This document shows, piece by piece, positions 20,122-32,528 of a stretch of 64,000 nt of DNA. The notes beneath the pieces were generated by a model that had not been told where the DNA came from, made no database searches, and saw only the letters and a list, made by a program, of their open reading frames with translations. Each line of letters starts with the position of its first letter. Positions within the stretch are counted from its first letter, which is position 1. A program made the position numbers and the translations under genes. Location: assembly GCF_018612875.1 (NCBI RefSeq), contig NZ_JAGGRI010000034.1:1-64000 (forward strand). Direction: 5' to 3'. The stretch is from Lysobacter sp. ISL-50. Its GTDB lineage: Bacteria > Pseudomonadota > Gammaproteobacteria > Xanthomonadales > Xanthomonadaceae.

Positions 20122-22172
20122 ATCTTGAAGTTCAAGGACAAGTAAGCCGAGCGTCCCGGCGCCGCCGAGAACATGGCCTGGTCGTTACCGCCCCAGAAGA
20201 AGTTGTCGTACCAGACGTACTCGTAGCGTTGGTTGGCCAGGTTCTTGATCTGGAAGTCCACGCTGAGCCGCTCGGAGGCCTGGTAGCGGGCGTTGACGTC
20301 CAGCACCTTGTAACCGCCGTATTTTCCCTGCCGGTTGAGCTCTTCGATGTAGTAGTCGCCCTGCATGCGGGCCTGCAGACCCAGCTTGAGCCGGTCGTTC
20401 CACTGGTAATCCGCGCCGAGGTTGCTGATGCAGCGCGGCGTGGCGAACACCTCCTTGCCGGCCAACGGTACGCCGCCGACGGTGTAGGCGCTGACGACTT
20501 TCGCTTCCTGCAACGCGTGCGAGGCCCACAGCGTCCAGCGCTCGCGGACTCGCGACGACACTTGCAGGTCCAGGCCTTGCCGGCGGGTCTGCCCCAGCCC
20601 GACCGAGGTGCCGGTGGCGGGCATGTTGGCGACCTCGTCGGTCGCATCCTGCCGCCATACCGCCAGCCGCGCCTCGGCCCCCGGCGCGGGCTTGAACTTC
20701 AGCCCGAGCTCGCTGCCGGTGTTGATCGAGGGCCGGTAGGTCTGTTGCCCCTGGCTAAGGTAGGCGGGCGCGGTGGAACCGGTCAGAACCTGGAACGTCC
20801 GCCCCCAGTTGGCGTAAATGTTGGCCTTGGGCCCGATCGCATAGACGACGCTGAGTTTGGGCTGCCGGATCCAGCCATAGCGCTGCAGCGGCGCGCTCAC
20901 ACCGCCCGGCAACTGCGTGTCGCCCGAGAATCGGTCCACGCGGTAAGCCGGCACCACCTTCAACGCCTCGAATGGCCGAAGCACCGCCTGGACGTAGCCG
21001 CCCAGGTTGTCGAGGGTGTAGCGGTCGTCGTTCTGGACGCGCGCCGGCGCGGCGTCGAACTCGGTCGGGATGTTGAAGCCATAGCGGTAGCGCCGGTATT
21101 CGTTGTCCTGCTGCTCGATGTTGGCGCCGGCTTCCAGCGTGATCCAGTCGCTGGCGATCCAGGTGACCGAACCGATCCAGCCGAGCTGTTTTTCATCCCA
21201 TTGGCGGCGTTGCCGCGGCGCGTTGCCGACGGGGTAGTCGCTGAAGGTCACCTTGCGATCGTCGCGGTAGCTGTTGGCGTATAGCTTGGTACTCAGGCTG
21301 AGCCGGTCGCTCAAGGCCAGATCGACATGGGCGCTGAGCTGCCACATGTCGCGGTCGTCGCCATCGTTGGCGTTTTTGGCCGGCGACTGATGGCGGTCTG
21401 CGGCGATCTGCCTGGCGGTGAGGAACCCGGGTTCATCGGCCTCGTGGTGGTAGGAGCGAGCGATCAAACCCGCGCGCAGCGCCTGATCGTCGCTGGTGTA
21501 GAACCACTTGCCCGACAGGGTGTGCTTGCGCGAGGTATCGTGATCCCGGTAGCCGTCCGAGGCCTGGATTCCGACGAAGTAGTTCTGGGCGAAGCCACCG
21601 CCTTCCTTGCCGAAGGCCACCTGCCCTTCGCGGGTGTCGAAGCTTCCGTAGGTCAGGCGGCTCTCCAGGTAATCGCCGCCCTGCCGCGTGGCGAAGTTGA
21701 GGTTGCCGCCGATGTTGTGCAGCCCGTAGCGCGGGTCGTTCGTGCCGCGCACGACTTCGATGTATTCCACTTCCAGCGGGAACACCATGTCGATGAAGCG
21801 CTGGTTGCCGCTGTTGACGTTGCTGGGAATGCCGTCGATCAAGGTCTTGATGCCGTTGATGTAACCCTCGCCGTTGAAGGCGCGGAACGTGGCCTTGCCA
21901 GACTCCGCGCCCTGGCGCGTTTCGGTCAGCTGCACCCCGGGCATCTGCCCCAGCAGTTCCCAGCTGTTGAGGACGTTCTTGTCCTCCACCTTGTCGCGCC
22001 CCATGACATCTACCGAGGTCAGCACGCTATGGGCCTGCAGCGGCCCCTTGGCGGCATGCCGGACCTCGACATTGCCCAAGGTGATGGCGGAATCGCTGGA
22101 CGGGGCCTGCGCCTGGGCAAAGGTCGCACATTGGCCGGCCAGGAGGACCGGCATGCAAAGGAGGAATCTCAC
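20118..22172 (-). CDS. TonB-dependent receptor (siderophore/metal-type)
   Basis: A 684-residue outer-membrane receptor with signal peptide (MRFLLCMPVLLAGQCATFAQA). The plug has VLNSWELLGQMPGVQLTETRQGAESGKATFRAFNGEGYINGIKTLIDGIPSN and YIEVVRGTNDPRYG; a C-terminal barrel ends SAYLSLNFKM. Compared with the 842-residue receptor at 13317 it is shorter and unrelated in detail. The ligand is unknown. It is translationally coupled to the DUF1624 gene. An AT-rich patch (22263-22277, ATAATAACATTA) upstream could be a degenerate Fur site; this is weak. Confidence 0.9.
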   Translation of the reverse strand: MRFLLCMPVLLAGQCATFAQAQAPSSDSAITLGNVEVRHAAKGPLQAHSVLTSVDVMGRDKVEDKNVLNSWELLGQMPGVQLTETRQGAESGKATFRAFNGEGYINGIKTLIDGIPSNVNSGNQRFIDMVFPLEVEYIEVVRGTNDPRYGLHNIGGNLNFATRQGGDYLESRLTYGSFDTREGQVAFGKEGGGFAQNYFVGIQASDGYRDHDTSRKHTLSGKWFYTSDDQALRAGLIARSYHHEADEPGFLTARQIAADRHQSPAKNANDGDDRDMWQLSAHVDLALSDRLSLSTKLYANSYRDDRKVTFSDYPVGNAPRQRRQWDEKQLGWIGSVTWIASDWITLEAGANIEQQDNEYRRYRYGFNIPTEFDAAPARVQNDDRYTLDNLGGYVQAVLRPFEALKVVPAYRVDRFSGDTQLPGGVSAPLQRYGWIRQPKLSVVYAIGPKANIYANWGRTFQVLTGSTAPAYLSQGQQTYRPSINTGSELGLKFKPAPGAEARLAVWRQDATDEVANMPATGTSVGLGQTRRQGLDLQVSSRVRERWTLWASHALQEAKVVSAYTVGGVPLAGKEVFATPRCISNLGADYQWNDRLKLGLQARMQGDYYIEELNRQGKYGGYKVLDVNARYQASERLSVDFQIKNLANQRYEYVWYDNFFWGGNDQAMFSAAPGRSAYLSLNFKM

Positions 22173-22761
22173 TGGAACAGGTACTCAGACGATGGTTGGG
22201 AGGCAGGCTGCTGGCGCGATGGCAGTCGATCGCCCATCGCAGCCACCCGCCGCAGATGAAACATAATAACATTACACCAGAGCATTCCGAAGCTCGCATC
22301 TCCCACTCAGCCCGTATCAGGCTCAGGAAAGCGAGCGCGCGATAACGGCTGTCACCAACGCGTTACAACCGAGCGCAACAAGTCCACACCCACGCAGACC
22401 GAAGTCCATAGCCGCGGCCTAGGTAGAGAGTTGCGTGCGCCGTTGCTTCGTAGTGCGCTCCCGATGGCTATCGAAGATCGCATAGCGCTTGTGCCCCGTA
22501 TTCGGGGCAGAATTGACGATCTTGCCCGTGCCGCCGATTACAGGAATACGGGCGAAAGAAAGCGGTTCCTCGATCATGGCCGCGTTGAGCACCGCCTTGA
22601 TGGACCGCGTACTTTCCATGGGTAGCTGCATGTTCCCTATCATCACCCCGACGTTGCCGTCTGCTGGACCGGCGCTGCACGGCGGCGTGTCTAAACGCCC
22701 TCGGTTGTCCATACTTGCGTGCATTGCGCCGAACTAAAAAAATCATAAAACCTTGAATCAG
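22173..22761. other. Spacer between TonB receptor and mutS, lower GC, no sure gene
   Basis: A 101-codon frame on the minus strand (22419-22724; ...GNVGVMIGNMQLPMESTRS...) has an unremarkable, non-shadow-like composition and might be a small or decayed gene, but no family is recognised. The rest includes the promoters of the divergent receptor and mutS genes; AT-rich DNA (aaaaaaatcataaaacc) lies just before mutS. Confidence 0.35.
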
Positions 22762-25365
22762 ATGCAAAAAAACCAGAAAGCCAGCTCAGCCTCGGGGTCC
22801 GAAGAGCACACCCCGCTGATGAAGCAGTTCTTCGCCGCCAAGGCAGAGCACCCCGATGTGCTGCTGTTCTTCCGCATGGGCGATTTCTACGAATTGTTCT
22901 ACGACGACGCCCGCAAGGCGGCGCGACTGCTCGACATCACCCTGACCCAGCGCGGCGCCTCGGCCGGCCAGCCGATCCCGATGGCCGGCGTCCCGCACCA
23001 TTCGGCCGAAGGCTATCTGGCGCGTCTGGTCGCGCTCGGCGAATCGGTGGCGATCTGCGAACAGATCGGCGACCCGGCCCTGGCCAAGGGCATCGTCGAA
23101 CGCAAAGTCGTGCGCGTGATCACCCCGGGCACGGTCACCGACGAAGCCCTGCTCAACGAACGCCGCGACACCCTGCTGCTGGCGGTCTCGCGCGGCAAGC
23201 ACGGCTACGGCATCGCCTGGGCCGATCTGGCCGCCGGCCGCTTCCTGGTCAACGAAGTCGCCAGCGAGGACGCGCTGGAAGCCGAAATCGCCCGCCTGGA
23301 ACCGGCCGAAGTGCTGATGCCGGACGAAGACGGCTGGGCCCCGTTCCTGGCCGAACGCAACGGCATGCGCCGGCGTCCGCCGTGGCTGTTCGACGTGGAC
23401 AGCGGCCGCCGCCAGTTGCTGCGCTTCTTCGGCCTGCACGATCTGTCCGGCTTCGGCCTGGAAGACAAGCCGCTGGCCACCGCCGCCGCGGCCGCGCTGC
23501 TGGGCTATGTGGAAGAAACCCAGAAGCAGCGCCTGCCGCACCTGACCTCGATCGCGATCGAATCCGGCGACGGCGCGATCGCGATGAACGCGGCCACCCG
23601 CCGCCATCTGGAACTCGACAGCCGCATCGACGGCGACAGCCGCACCACCTTGCTCGGCGTGCTCGACAGCACGGTCACGCCGATGGGCGGACGCCTGCTG
23701 CGGCGCTGGCTGCATCGCCCGCTGCGCGAGCGCGGCGTGCTGCGCCATCGCCATCAGGCCGTGGCGACGCTGATCGAAAGCCGCGCCGGCGACGACGTGC
23801 GCGAGCGCTTCCGCGCGCTCGGCGATCTGGAACGCATCCTCTCGCGCATCGCCCTGCGCAGCGCGCGTCCGCGCGACCTGTCCACCTTGCGCGACGGCCT
23901 GGGCCTGCTGCCCGACGTGCGCAAGATCCTCAGCCCGCTCGACGCGCCGCGCCTCAACGAACTGTGCGCCTCGCTCGGCGAACACGACGAACACGCCTAT
24001 CTGCTGGCGCAGGCGATCGTGCCGCAGCCGCCGGTGCTGGCGCGCGACGGCGGCGTGTTCGCCGCCGGCTTCGACGCCGAGCTCGACGAACTGCGCACGC
24101 TGTCGACCAACGCCGACCAGTTCCTGGTCGATCTGGAAGCGCGCGAACGCGCCAGCAGCGGCATCCCGACGCTCAAGGTCGGCTACAACCGCGTGCACGG
24201 CTATTACCTGGAAATCAGCAAGGCGCAGTCCGACAAAGCCCCCACGCACTACACCCGCCGCCAGACCCTGAGCAACGCCGAGCGCTACATCACGGAAGAA
24301 CTCAAGCAGTTCGAAGACAAGGTGCTGTCCGCGCGCGAGCGTTCGCTGGCGCGCGAGCGCCTGTTGTACGAACAACTGCTGGACGCGCTCAACGAACGCC
24401 TGGAAGCGCTCAAGCGCTGCGCCGGCGCGCTGTCGGAACTGGACGTGCTGTGCGCCTTCGCCGAACGCGCCGCTTCGCTCGACTGGTCGCGACCGGAGTT
24501 GGCCGAATCGCCGGGCTTGCGCATCGAGCGCGGCCGCCATCCGGTGGTGGAGGCGGTGCGCAAGGAACCGTTCGAACCCAACGACCTGATCCTGGATGAA
24601 GACAACGGACGCCGCATGCTGGTCATCACCGGCCCGAACATGGGCGGTAAGTCCACTTACATGCGCCAGAACGCCTTGATCGTGCTGCTGGCGCATATCG
24701 GCAGCTTCGTCCCGGCCGCGCGCGCGGTGCTCGGGCCGATCGACCGCATCCTCACCCGCATCGGCGCCGGCGACGATCTGGCCCGCGGCCAATCGACCTT
24801 CATGGTCGAGATGAGCGAGACCAGCTACATCCTGCATCACGCCACCGACCAGTCGTTGGTGCTGATGGACGAAATCGGCCGCGGCACCTCGACCTACGAC
24901 GGTCTGGCCCTGGCCGAAGCCTGCGCGCGCCATCTGGCCCACAGCAACCGCGCCTACACCTTGTTCGCCACGCATTATTTCGAACTCACCGCGCTGGCCG
25001 AACCGGGCAACGGCATCGCCAACGTGCATCTGGACGCGGTCGAGCACGGCGAGCAACTGGTGTTCATGCACGCGGTCAAGGACGGCCCGGCCGATCGCAG
25101 CTTCGGCCTGCAGGTCGCCGCACTGGCCGGCTTGCCCAAGTCGGTGGTGAAGCAGGCGCGCGGACGCTTGATCGAACTGGAGCAACAGGGCCGCGACACG
25201 CCCAAGCCGTCCTTCGCCAAGGCCGCGCTGGATGCGCCGCAGCAGTTCGGCCTGTTCGCGCCGGCGTCGTCCGCGGCGTTGGATGCCTTGGCCGAGGTCG
25301 ATCCGGATGAGCTGACGCCGAAGCAGGCGTTGGAAGCCTTGTATCGGATCAAGGCGCTGGCTTGA
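22762..25365 (+). CDS. mutS: DNA mismatch repair protein MutS
   Basis: Mismatch-recognition ATPase (867 aa). The N-terminal mismatch-binding domain carries [17 protein letters not shown] with the Phe-x-Glu wedge context, then connector, lever and clamp regions. The ATPase domain begins GPNMGGKST with Gly 624 and includes [16 protein letters not shown] and THYFELT. Start ATG at 22762; a TTG three codons earlier is also possible. The last codons (RIKALA stop) and the following 300 bp are repeated downstream together with the beginning of the next gene. Confidence 0.97.
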   Translation: MQKNQKASSASGSEEHTPLMKQFFAAKAEHPDVLLFFRMGDFYELFYDDARKAARLLDITLTQRGASAGQPIPMAGVPHHSAEGYLARLVALGESVAICEQIGDPALAKGIVERKVVRVITPGTVTDEALLNERRDTLLLAVSRGKHGYGIAWADLAAGRFLVNEVASEDALEAEIARLEPAEVLMPDEDGWAPFLAERNGMRRRPPWLFDVDSGRRQLLRFFGLHDLSGFGLEDKPLATAAAAALLGYVEETQKQRLPHLTSIAIESGDGAIAMNAATRRHLELDSRIDGDSRTTLLGVLDSTVTPMGGRLLRRWLHRPLRERGVLRHRHQAVATLIESRAGDDVRERFRALGDLERILSRIALRSARPRDLSTLRDGLGLLPDVRKILSPLDAPRLNELCASLGEHDEHAYLLAQAIVPQPPVLARDGGVFAAGFDAELDELRTLSTNADQFLVDLEARERASSGIPTLKVGYNRVHGYYLEISKAQSDKAPTHYTRRQTLSNAERYITEELKQFEDKVLSARERSLARERLLYEQLLDALNERLEALKRCAGALSELDVLCAFAERAASLDWSRPELAESPGLRIERGRHPVVEAVRKEPFEPNDLILDEDNGRRMLVITGPNMGGKSTYMRQNALIVLLAHIGSFVPAARAVLGPIDRILTRIGAGDDLARGQSTFMVEMSETSYILHHATDQSLVLMDEIGRGTSTYDGLALAEACARHLAHSNRAYTLFATHYFELTALAEPGNGIANVHLDAVEHGEQLVFMHAVKDGPADRSFGLQVAALAGLPKSVVKQARGRLIELEQQGRDTPKPSFAKAALDAPQQFGLFAPASSAALDALAEVDPDELTPKQALEALYRIKALA

Positions 25366-25391
25366 GGTTGGCTCGCGAAGCGATCTGAGCG

Positions 25392-25480
25392 AAAGGCTTT
25401 CGGGGCTGAAGCCCCTCCTACAAAAGACCTCGCGGCTTCGCGATCTTTTGTGGGAGGGGCTTCAGCAGCCCCGACGCTTT
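25392..25480. repeat. REP-like palindrome (GGGGCTGAAGCCCC family), copy 1 of 3
   Basis: The left arm (25392-25427) and right arm (25444-25480) are near-perfect reverse complements built on CGGGGCTGAAGCCCCTCC and ACAAAAGA, with a GC-rich loop. Equivalent copies lie at about 25699-25784 and 26003-26088 inside the tandem units, and a related pair at 45435-45528. The right arm of copy 1 has an extra CAG (CTTCAGCAGCCCCG). May also terminate mutS transcription. Confidence 0.85.
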
Positions 25481-25569
25481 TGTATCCGATCGCCGATCGG
25501 CTCTGCGTCCCAATCCCGCCCGCGAGCGACCCGCTAAACTATCGCCCGGAATGGAGACCGGGAGGTTGT

Positions 25570-25695
25570 GTGGAAGCATTGTTGCTCGTCGTCGGCGTAT
25601 TGACCGGCCTGATCCTCGCTCGTCTTTGTCGCCCCGATGCCCAAGCGGCGTCGGATCAAGGCGCTGGCTTGAGGTTGGCTTGCGAAGCGATCTGA
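25570..25695 (+). pseudogene. Truncated 5' copy 1 of the AAA+ gene (41 codons)
   Basis: A GTG with the same GGGAGG ribosome site as the intact gene encodes MEALLLVVGVLTGLILARL, then CRPDAQAA. It then runs across the duplication junction into sequence copied from the mutS 3' end ([14 protein letters not shown]) and stops. The product would be a single membrane helix without the ATPase. Whether it is translated is unknown. Confidence 0.75.
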
Positions 25696-25873
25696 GCGAA
25701 AGGCTTTCGGGGCTGAAGCCCCTCCTACAAAAGACCTCGCGGCTTCGCGATCTTTTGTGGGAGGGGCTTCAGCCCCGACGCTTTTGTACCCGATCGCCGA
25801 TCGGCTCTGCGTCCCAATCCCGCCCGCGAGCGACCCGCTAAACTGTCGCCCCGAATGGAGACCGGGAGGTTGT

Positions 25874-25999
25874 GTGGAAGCATTGTTGCTCGTCGTCGGC
25901 GTATTGACCGGCCTGATTCTCGCTCGTCTTTATCGCCCCGATGCCCGAGCGGCGTCGGATCAGGGCGCTGGCTTGAGGTTGGCTTGCGAAGCGATCTGA
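25874..25999 (+). pseudogene. Truncated 5' copy 2 of the AAA+ gene (41 codons)
   Basis: The second duplicate start: GTG at 25874 and the same 41-codon layout as copy 1, with Tyr in place of Cys (ARLYRPDARAA) and the same mutS-derived tail. It lies 304 bp before the intact gene's GTG at 26178. The reading frame is open, so a membrane-anchored micropeptide could be made. Confidence 0.75.
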
Positions 26000-26177
26000 G
26001 CGAAAGGCATTCGGGGCTGAAGCCCCTCCCACAAAAGACCTCGCGGCTTCGCGATCTTTTGTGGGAGGGGCTTCAGCCCCGACGCTTTTGTACCCGATCG
26101 CCGATCGGCTCTGCGTCCCAATCCCGCCCGCGAGCGACCCGCTAAACTGTCGCCCGGAATGGAGACCGGGAGGTTGT

Positions 26178-29100
26178 GTGGAAGCATTGTTGCTCGTCGT
26201 CGGCGTATTGACCGGCCTGATCCTCGCTCGTCTTTACCGCCCCGAGACTCGAGCGGCGGTCGCGGACACGGCCGCGCCTGTGGCGGAGGAGTCTTCGCGA
26301 TCGGGGCTGGATGAAGCCAAGGCACCGGTCGATACGGCTTCGGAAACGATCGAATCTTCTCAGGATCAACTTTTTCGGTTGGTGCGCGAAATCGACGCCG
26401 TCGACGATCGCATCCAGCGCCCGCAGGATCTGCTCGCCCTGCCCGAGTTCCACCAGGGCGTGGAGCTGATCGCCAGCGGCGCCTTCGACGCCGACGAACT
26501 GCTGCGCCAACTCAGCGGCACCGGCTACGTGCTGCAGTCGATGATCACCAAGGCGCTGCCGCGCCGCGGCGATGTCGCGCTCGACCCGATCATCGACCAC
26601 GCCGGCCAGTTCGGCGGTTATCCGCTGCACTTCCTGATTGAACACTTGCGCACCCGCGAGGACGCGCAAGCGCTGCCGCGGCTGATGCGGCATGCGCAGG
26701 CGTGGTGGTGGGACTTCGCGCCGGTGCGCCAGCAAGTGCGCGACTACCTGCAGTGGGCGGAGCAGTTCGGCGACGCCCCGGCGGCGCCGGCGCTCGACGA
26801 GATCGAGGAAAACCAGGCCAACCAGTTGCGCGAGACGCTCAAGCGCTTCAATTCGCCGGCGCTGCAGCCGCTGCTGGAGCAAGTGGACCGCGCCGCCAGC
26901 GCGCGCCGCGAAGGCCGCGTGCTCGGCGCCTTCGGCCGGGTCAACGCCGCGCCCAAACCGCAGGTGCGCATCGCCCACGACGCGCTCGCGCGCCAGCTCG
27001 AACGCCTGCACGAACTGCTCAGCGGCGACGACGCCGCCTCGGTGCTGGTGTCGGGCGAACACGGGGTCGGCAAGAGCGTGCTGATCGACCTGCTCAGCGA
27101 ACGTCTGCTCGCCGACGGCTGGCTGGTGTTCGAAGCTTCGGCCGCCGAAATCCTGTCCGGCCAGAGCTACATCGGCGAGTTGGAAGAACGCGTGCGCGAA
27201 ATGCTGTCGGTGCTCGACCGCAAGCGCGCGCTGTGGCGCGCGCCGGAGTTCTTCGACCTGCTGGCCAAGGGCTCGCACTCGCGCGATCCGCGCGGCCTGC
27301 TCGATCTGGTGCTGCCGGCGATCGAACGCGGCCGCTTGCGCGTGATCGGCGAAATCACGCCGCGCCAGCTCGCCCAGTTGCTGGTCGCGCGGCCGGTGAT
27401 CAAGCATCACTTCGAAATTCTCAACCTGGCTCCGACCGAAGCGCCGGCGCTGGAGCCGATCGCGGCCGAATGGGCGCGCATCGAAAGCGCGCGCCTGGGC
27501 CGCGCGGTCGCCGACGCGCGCACGCTGGCCGAAGCCGCGCGCATGGCCGCGCAGTATTTTCCCGAACAGCAGGAACCCGGCCGGCTGCTGCGTCTGCTCG
27601 GCGATGCGCTGCAGACCGCGTGCGCGCAGGAGCCGGCGCAACTGCCGCTCGACGCCGAGCGCCTGCTCGCCACCATCGCCCAGCGCAGCGGTTTGCCGCT
27701 GGAGGTCATCGACGATCGCCAGAGCCTGGACCTGGACCGGCTGCGCGCGTTCTTCCGCCAGCGCGTGATCGGCCAGGACGAAGCCGTCGATGCCCTGCTC
27801 GACCGCATCGCCATGCTCAAGGCCGGGCTGACCGATAACGGCCGCCCCATCGGCGTGTTCCTGTTCGCCGGCCCCACCGGCACCGGCAAGACCGAGCTGG
27901 CCAAGGCGCTGGGCGAATTGCTGTTCGGCAGCGACGAGCGCCTGCTGCGCCTGGACATGAGCGAATTCCAGTCGGAAGACTCGGCCTGGCGCCTGACCGC
28001 CGACGAAGGCGGACAAGGCGGCGTGCGTTCGCTGACTTCGCGCATCCGCGAGCAGCCGTTCTCGGTGGTGCTGCTGGACGAATTCGAAAAAGCCCACCCG
28101 AAGGTCTGGGACTTGTTCCTGCAGGTGTTCGACGATGCGCGTCTGAGCGATCGCAGCGGCCACACCGCCGACTTCCGCCACAGCATCATCATCCTCACCA
28201 GCAACGTCGGCTCGACCATCTCGCGCAGCGCCGGCCCGGGCTTCACCTCGGTGCGCGGCGGGTATTCGCGCGACGCGGTGGAGAAGGCCCTGTTCGAAAC
28301 CTTCCGCCGCGAATTCATCAATCGCCTGGACCGGGTGGTGCTGTTCAATCCGCTCGATCGCAGCCTGATGCGCGAGATCCTGCACAAGGAACTGGGCCGG
28401 GTGCTGACCCGGCGCGGCCTGCGCAATCGCGACTGGGCGGTGGAATGGGAGCCGTCGGCGATCGAGTTCCTGCTCGACCGCGGCTTCACCCCGGACCTGG
28501 GCGCGCGCCCGCTGCGGCGCGCGATCGAGCACTACCTGCTGGCGCCGCTGGCGCGCAGCATCGTCGAACACCGCGCGCCGCAGGGCGATCAGTTCCTGTT
28601 CGTGCGCAGCGCCGGCGACAAGCTCGATGTGGTGTTCATCGATCCGAACGCGCCGCAGGCGCTGGAAGCCGCGCCCGCCGACGACACCATCGCGCCGGCG
28701 CTGGCCGGCGATCTGCGCGATCTGGTCTATGCGCCGTCTTCGTCCGCCGAAGCCATCGCGCGCTTGAACGCGCGCCTGGACGAACTCGACGCCACGGTCG
28801 AATCGCTGCAGTGGGTGGCCGCGCGCGAAGCCGATTACGCGCGCATGGCCGAGTCCGACTTCTGGTCGGCGGCCGATCGCCACGGCGTGCTCGACCGGAT
28901 CGAACGCCGCGACCGCATCGAAAGCGCGCTCGACACCGCCCAGCGCATGCGCCAGCGCCTGCGCCAGGACCGCGGCAGCGACGAATTCGCCGGACGCATG
29001 GCGCAGTTGCTGTTCCTGCTCGGACTGGCGGTGGACGGCCTGCGCGAACACACGCCGCAGGACGCGCTGATCGAGATCGACACCGACGACACCGGCCATC

Positions 29101-29519
29101 TGCGCTTCGGCGCCGACCTGCGCCTGTGGTGGCAGCAATTGCTGTCGATGTACCTGGGCTGGGCGCAACGCCGCAACATGCGCGTGGAAGTGCTGCGCCA
29201 GGACGCGGAGTGCTGCAAGGCCTGGCTCGCGGTCAGCGGCTTCGGCGCCTACGACCTGCTGCGCGGCGAATCGGGCCTGCATGTGTTCGAGGAACTCGAC
29301 GACGGCGTTACCCGCCGCGTGACCTTGTCGGTGCAGGTCGCGCCCGACCTGCCCGGCCGCGCGCGCGCGACGCAGGCGGCGTCCGACGGCGACAAGCGCA
29401 TCTGTCGGCGTTACCGCCAGTCGCCCTCGCCGCTGGTGCGCGACGGCGTGCGCGGTTGGCGCAGCGGCCGCCTGGATCGCGTGCTGGCGGGCGAATTCGA
29501 CGTGATCCAGGGCAGCTGA
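26178..29519 (+). CDS. Membrane-anchored ClpA/ClpB-like AAA+ ATPase
   Basis: A 1113-residue protein beginning with a membrane helix (EALLLVVGVLTGLILARL) instead of a Clp-N domain. The first nucleotide-binding module has a Walker A-like GEHGVGKS at about 293. A complete second Clp-type module has GPTGTGKTEL at about 565, then VVLLDEFEKAHPKVW, SDRSGHTADFRHSIIILTSN, and a ClpB D2 small domain (GFTPDLGARPLRRAIEHYLLAPLA). About 260 further residues with coiled-coil-like helices follow. GTG start, because GGGAGG precedes it and the duplicated copies share it. Substrate unknown; membrane location suggests a remodelling or unfolding role at the inner membrane. Same strand as mutS, behind the triplicated junction. 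Confidence 0.88.
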   Translation: MEALLLVVGVLTGLILARLYRPETRAAVADTAAPVAEESSRSGLDEAKAPVDTASETIESSQDQLFRLVREIDAVDDRIQRPQDLLALPEFHQGVELIASGAFDADELLRQLSGTGYVLQSMITKALPRRGDVALDPIIDHAGQFGGYPLHFLIEHLRTREDAQALPRLMRHAQAWWWDFAPVRQQVRDYLQWAEQFGDAPAAPALDEIEENQANQLRETLKRFNSPALQPLLEQVDRAASARREGRVLGAFGRVNAAPKPQVRIAHDALARQLERLHELLSGDDAASVLVSGEHGVGKSVLIDLLSERLLADGWLVFEASAAEILSGQSYIGELEERVREMLSVLDRKRALWRAPEFFDLLAKGSHSRDPRGLLDLVLPAIERGRLRVIGEITPRQLAQLLVARPVIKHHFEILNLAPTEAPALEPIAAEWARIESARLGRAVADARTLAEAARMAAQYFPEQQEPGRLLRLLGDALQTACAQEPAQLPLDAERLLATIAQRSGLPLEVIDDRQSLDLDRLRAFFRQRVIGQDEAVDALLDRIAMLKAGLTDNGRPIGVFLFAGPTGTGKTELAKALGELLFGSDERLLRLDMSEFQSEDSAWRLTADEGGQGGVRSLTSRIREQPFSVVLLDEFEKAHPKVWDLFLQVFDDARLSDRSGHTADFRHSIIILTSNVGSTISRSAGPGFTSVRGGYSRDAVEKALFETFRREFINRLDRVVLFNPLDRSLMREILHKELGRVLTRRGLRNRDWAVEWEPSAIEFLLDRGFTPDLGARPLRRAIEHYLLAPLARSIVEHRAPQGDQFLFVRSAGDKLDVVFIDPNAPQALEAAPADDTIAPALAGDLRDLVYAPSSSAEAIARLNARLDELDATVESLQWVAAREADYARMAESDFWSAADRHGVLDRIERRDRIESALDTAQRMRQRLRQDRGSDEFAGRMAQLLFLLGLAVDGLREHTPQDALIEIDTDDTGHLRFGADLRLWWQQLLSMYLGWAQRRNMRVEVLRQDAECCKAWLAVSGFGAYDLLRGESGLHVFEELDDGVTRRVTLSVQVAPDLPGRARATQAASDGDKRICRRYRQSPSPLVRDGVRGWRSGRLDRVLAGEFDVIQGS

Positions 29520-32287
<2,768 letters not shown>

Positions 32288-32312
32288 TCTCGACGAACCC
32301 TGTGTGACTTTC

Positions 32313-32346
32313 ACGCCCGGCCGGAATCGGCCGGGCGTCTTTTTTT
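32313..32346 (+). terminator. Intrinsic terminator after katG
   Basis: An 11-bp perfect stem ACGCCCGGCCG/CGGCCGGGCGT with GAAT loop, followed by CTTTTTTTT, 25 bp past the katG stop. Confidence 0.93.
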
Positions 32347-32528
32347 CCGCGGCGCGCGAACGCGCCGTCGCCGCGACCGGCCCGCACCATCGATGCGCCG
32401 GCGTTGCATCGCCCGGACACCGTCCCGCCACCGCCGCGCGCGGCGTCCCATCCGCGTCGCGGCCGGCATCACCCGGCACTAACGATCCGGCGCTAGCATC
32501 AGCGTTCCTCGCACCCGGAATTACCTTC

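Larger units (their letters stand above)
25345..26258 (+). repeat. Tandem triplication of the mutS-end / next-gene-start junction
   Basis: A unit of about 305 bp starts inside the last mutS codons (CGGATC at 25345). It is repeated at 25652 (307 bp later) and again at 25956 (304 bp later); the third copy runs into the intact AAA+ gene to about 26258. Each unit contains the mutS stop region, a long palindrome, the conserved spacer and the first ~28 codons of the next gene. Copies differ by only a few substitutions and a 3-bp indel, indicating a recent duplication by unequal exchange. Confidence 0.92.

Noticed and set aside
22255-22285. Fur box before the second TonB receptor
   Set aside because: Only a partial ATAAT..CATTA resemblance; too degenerate to name as a site.
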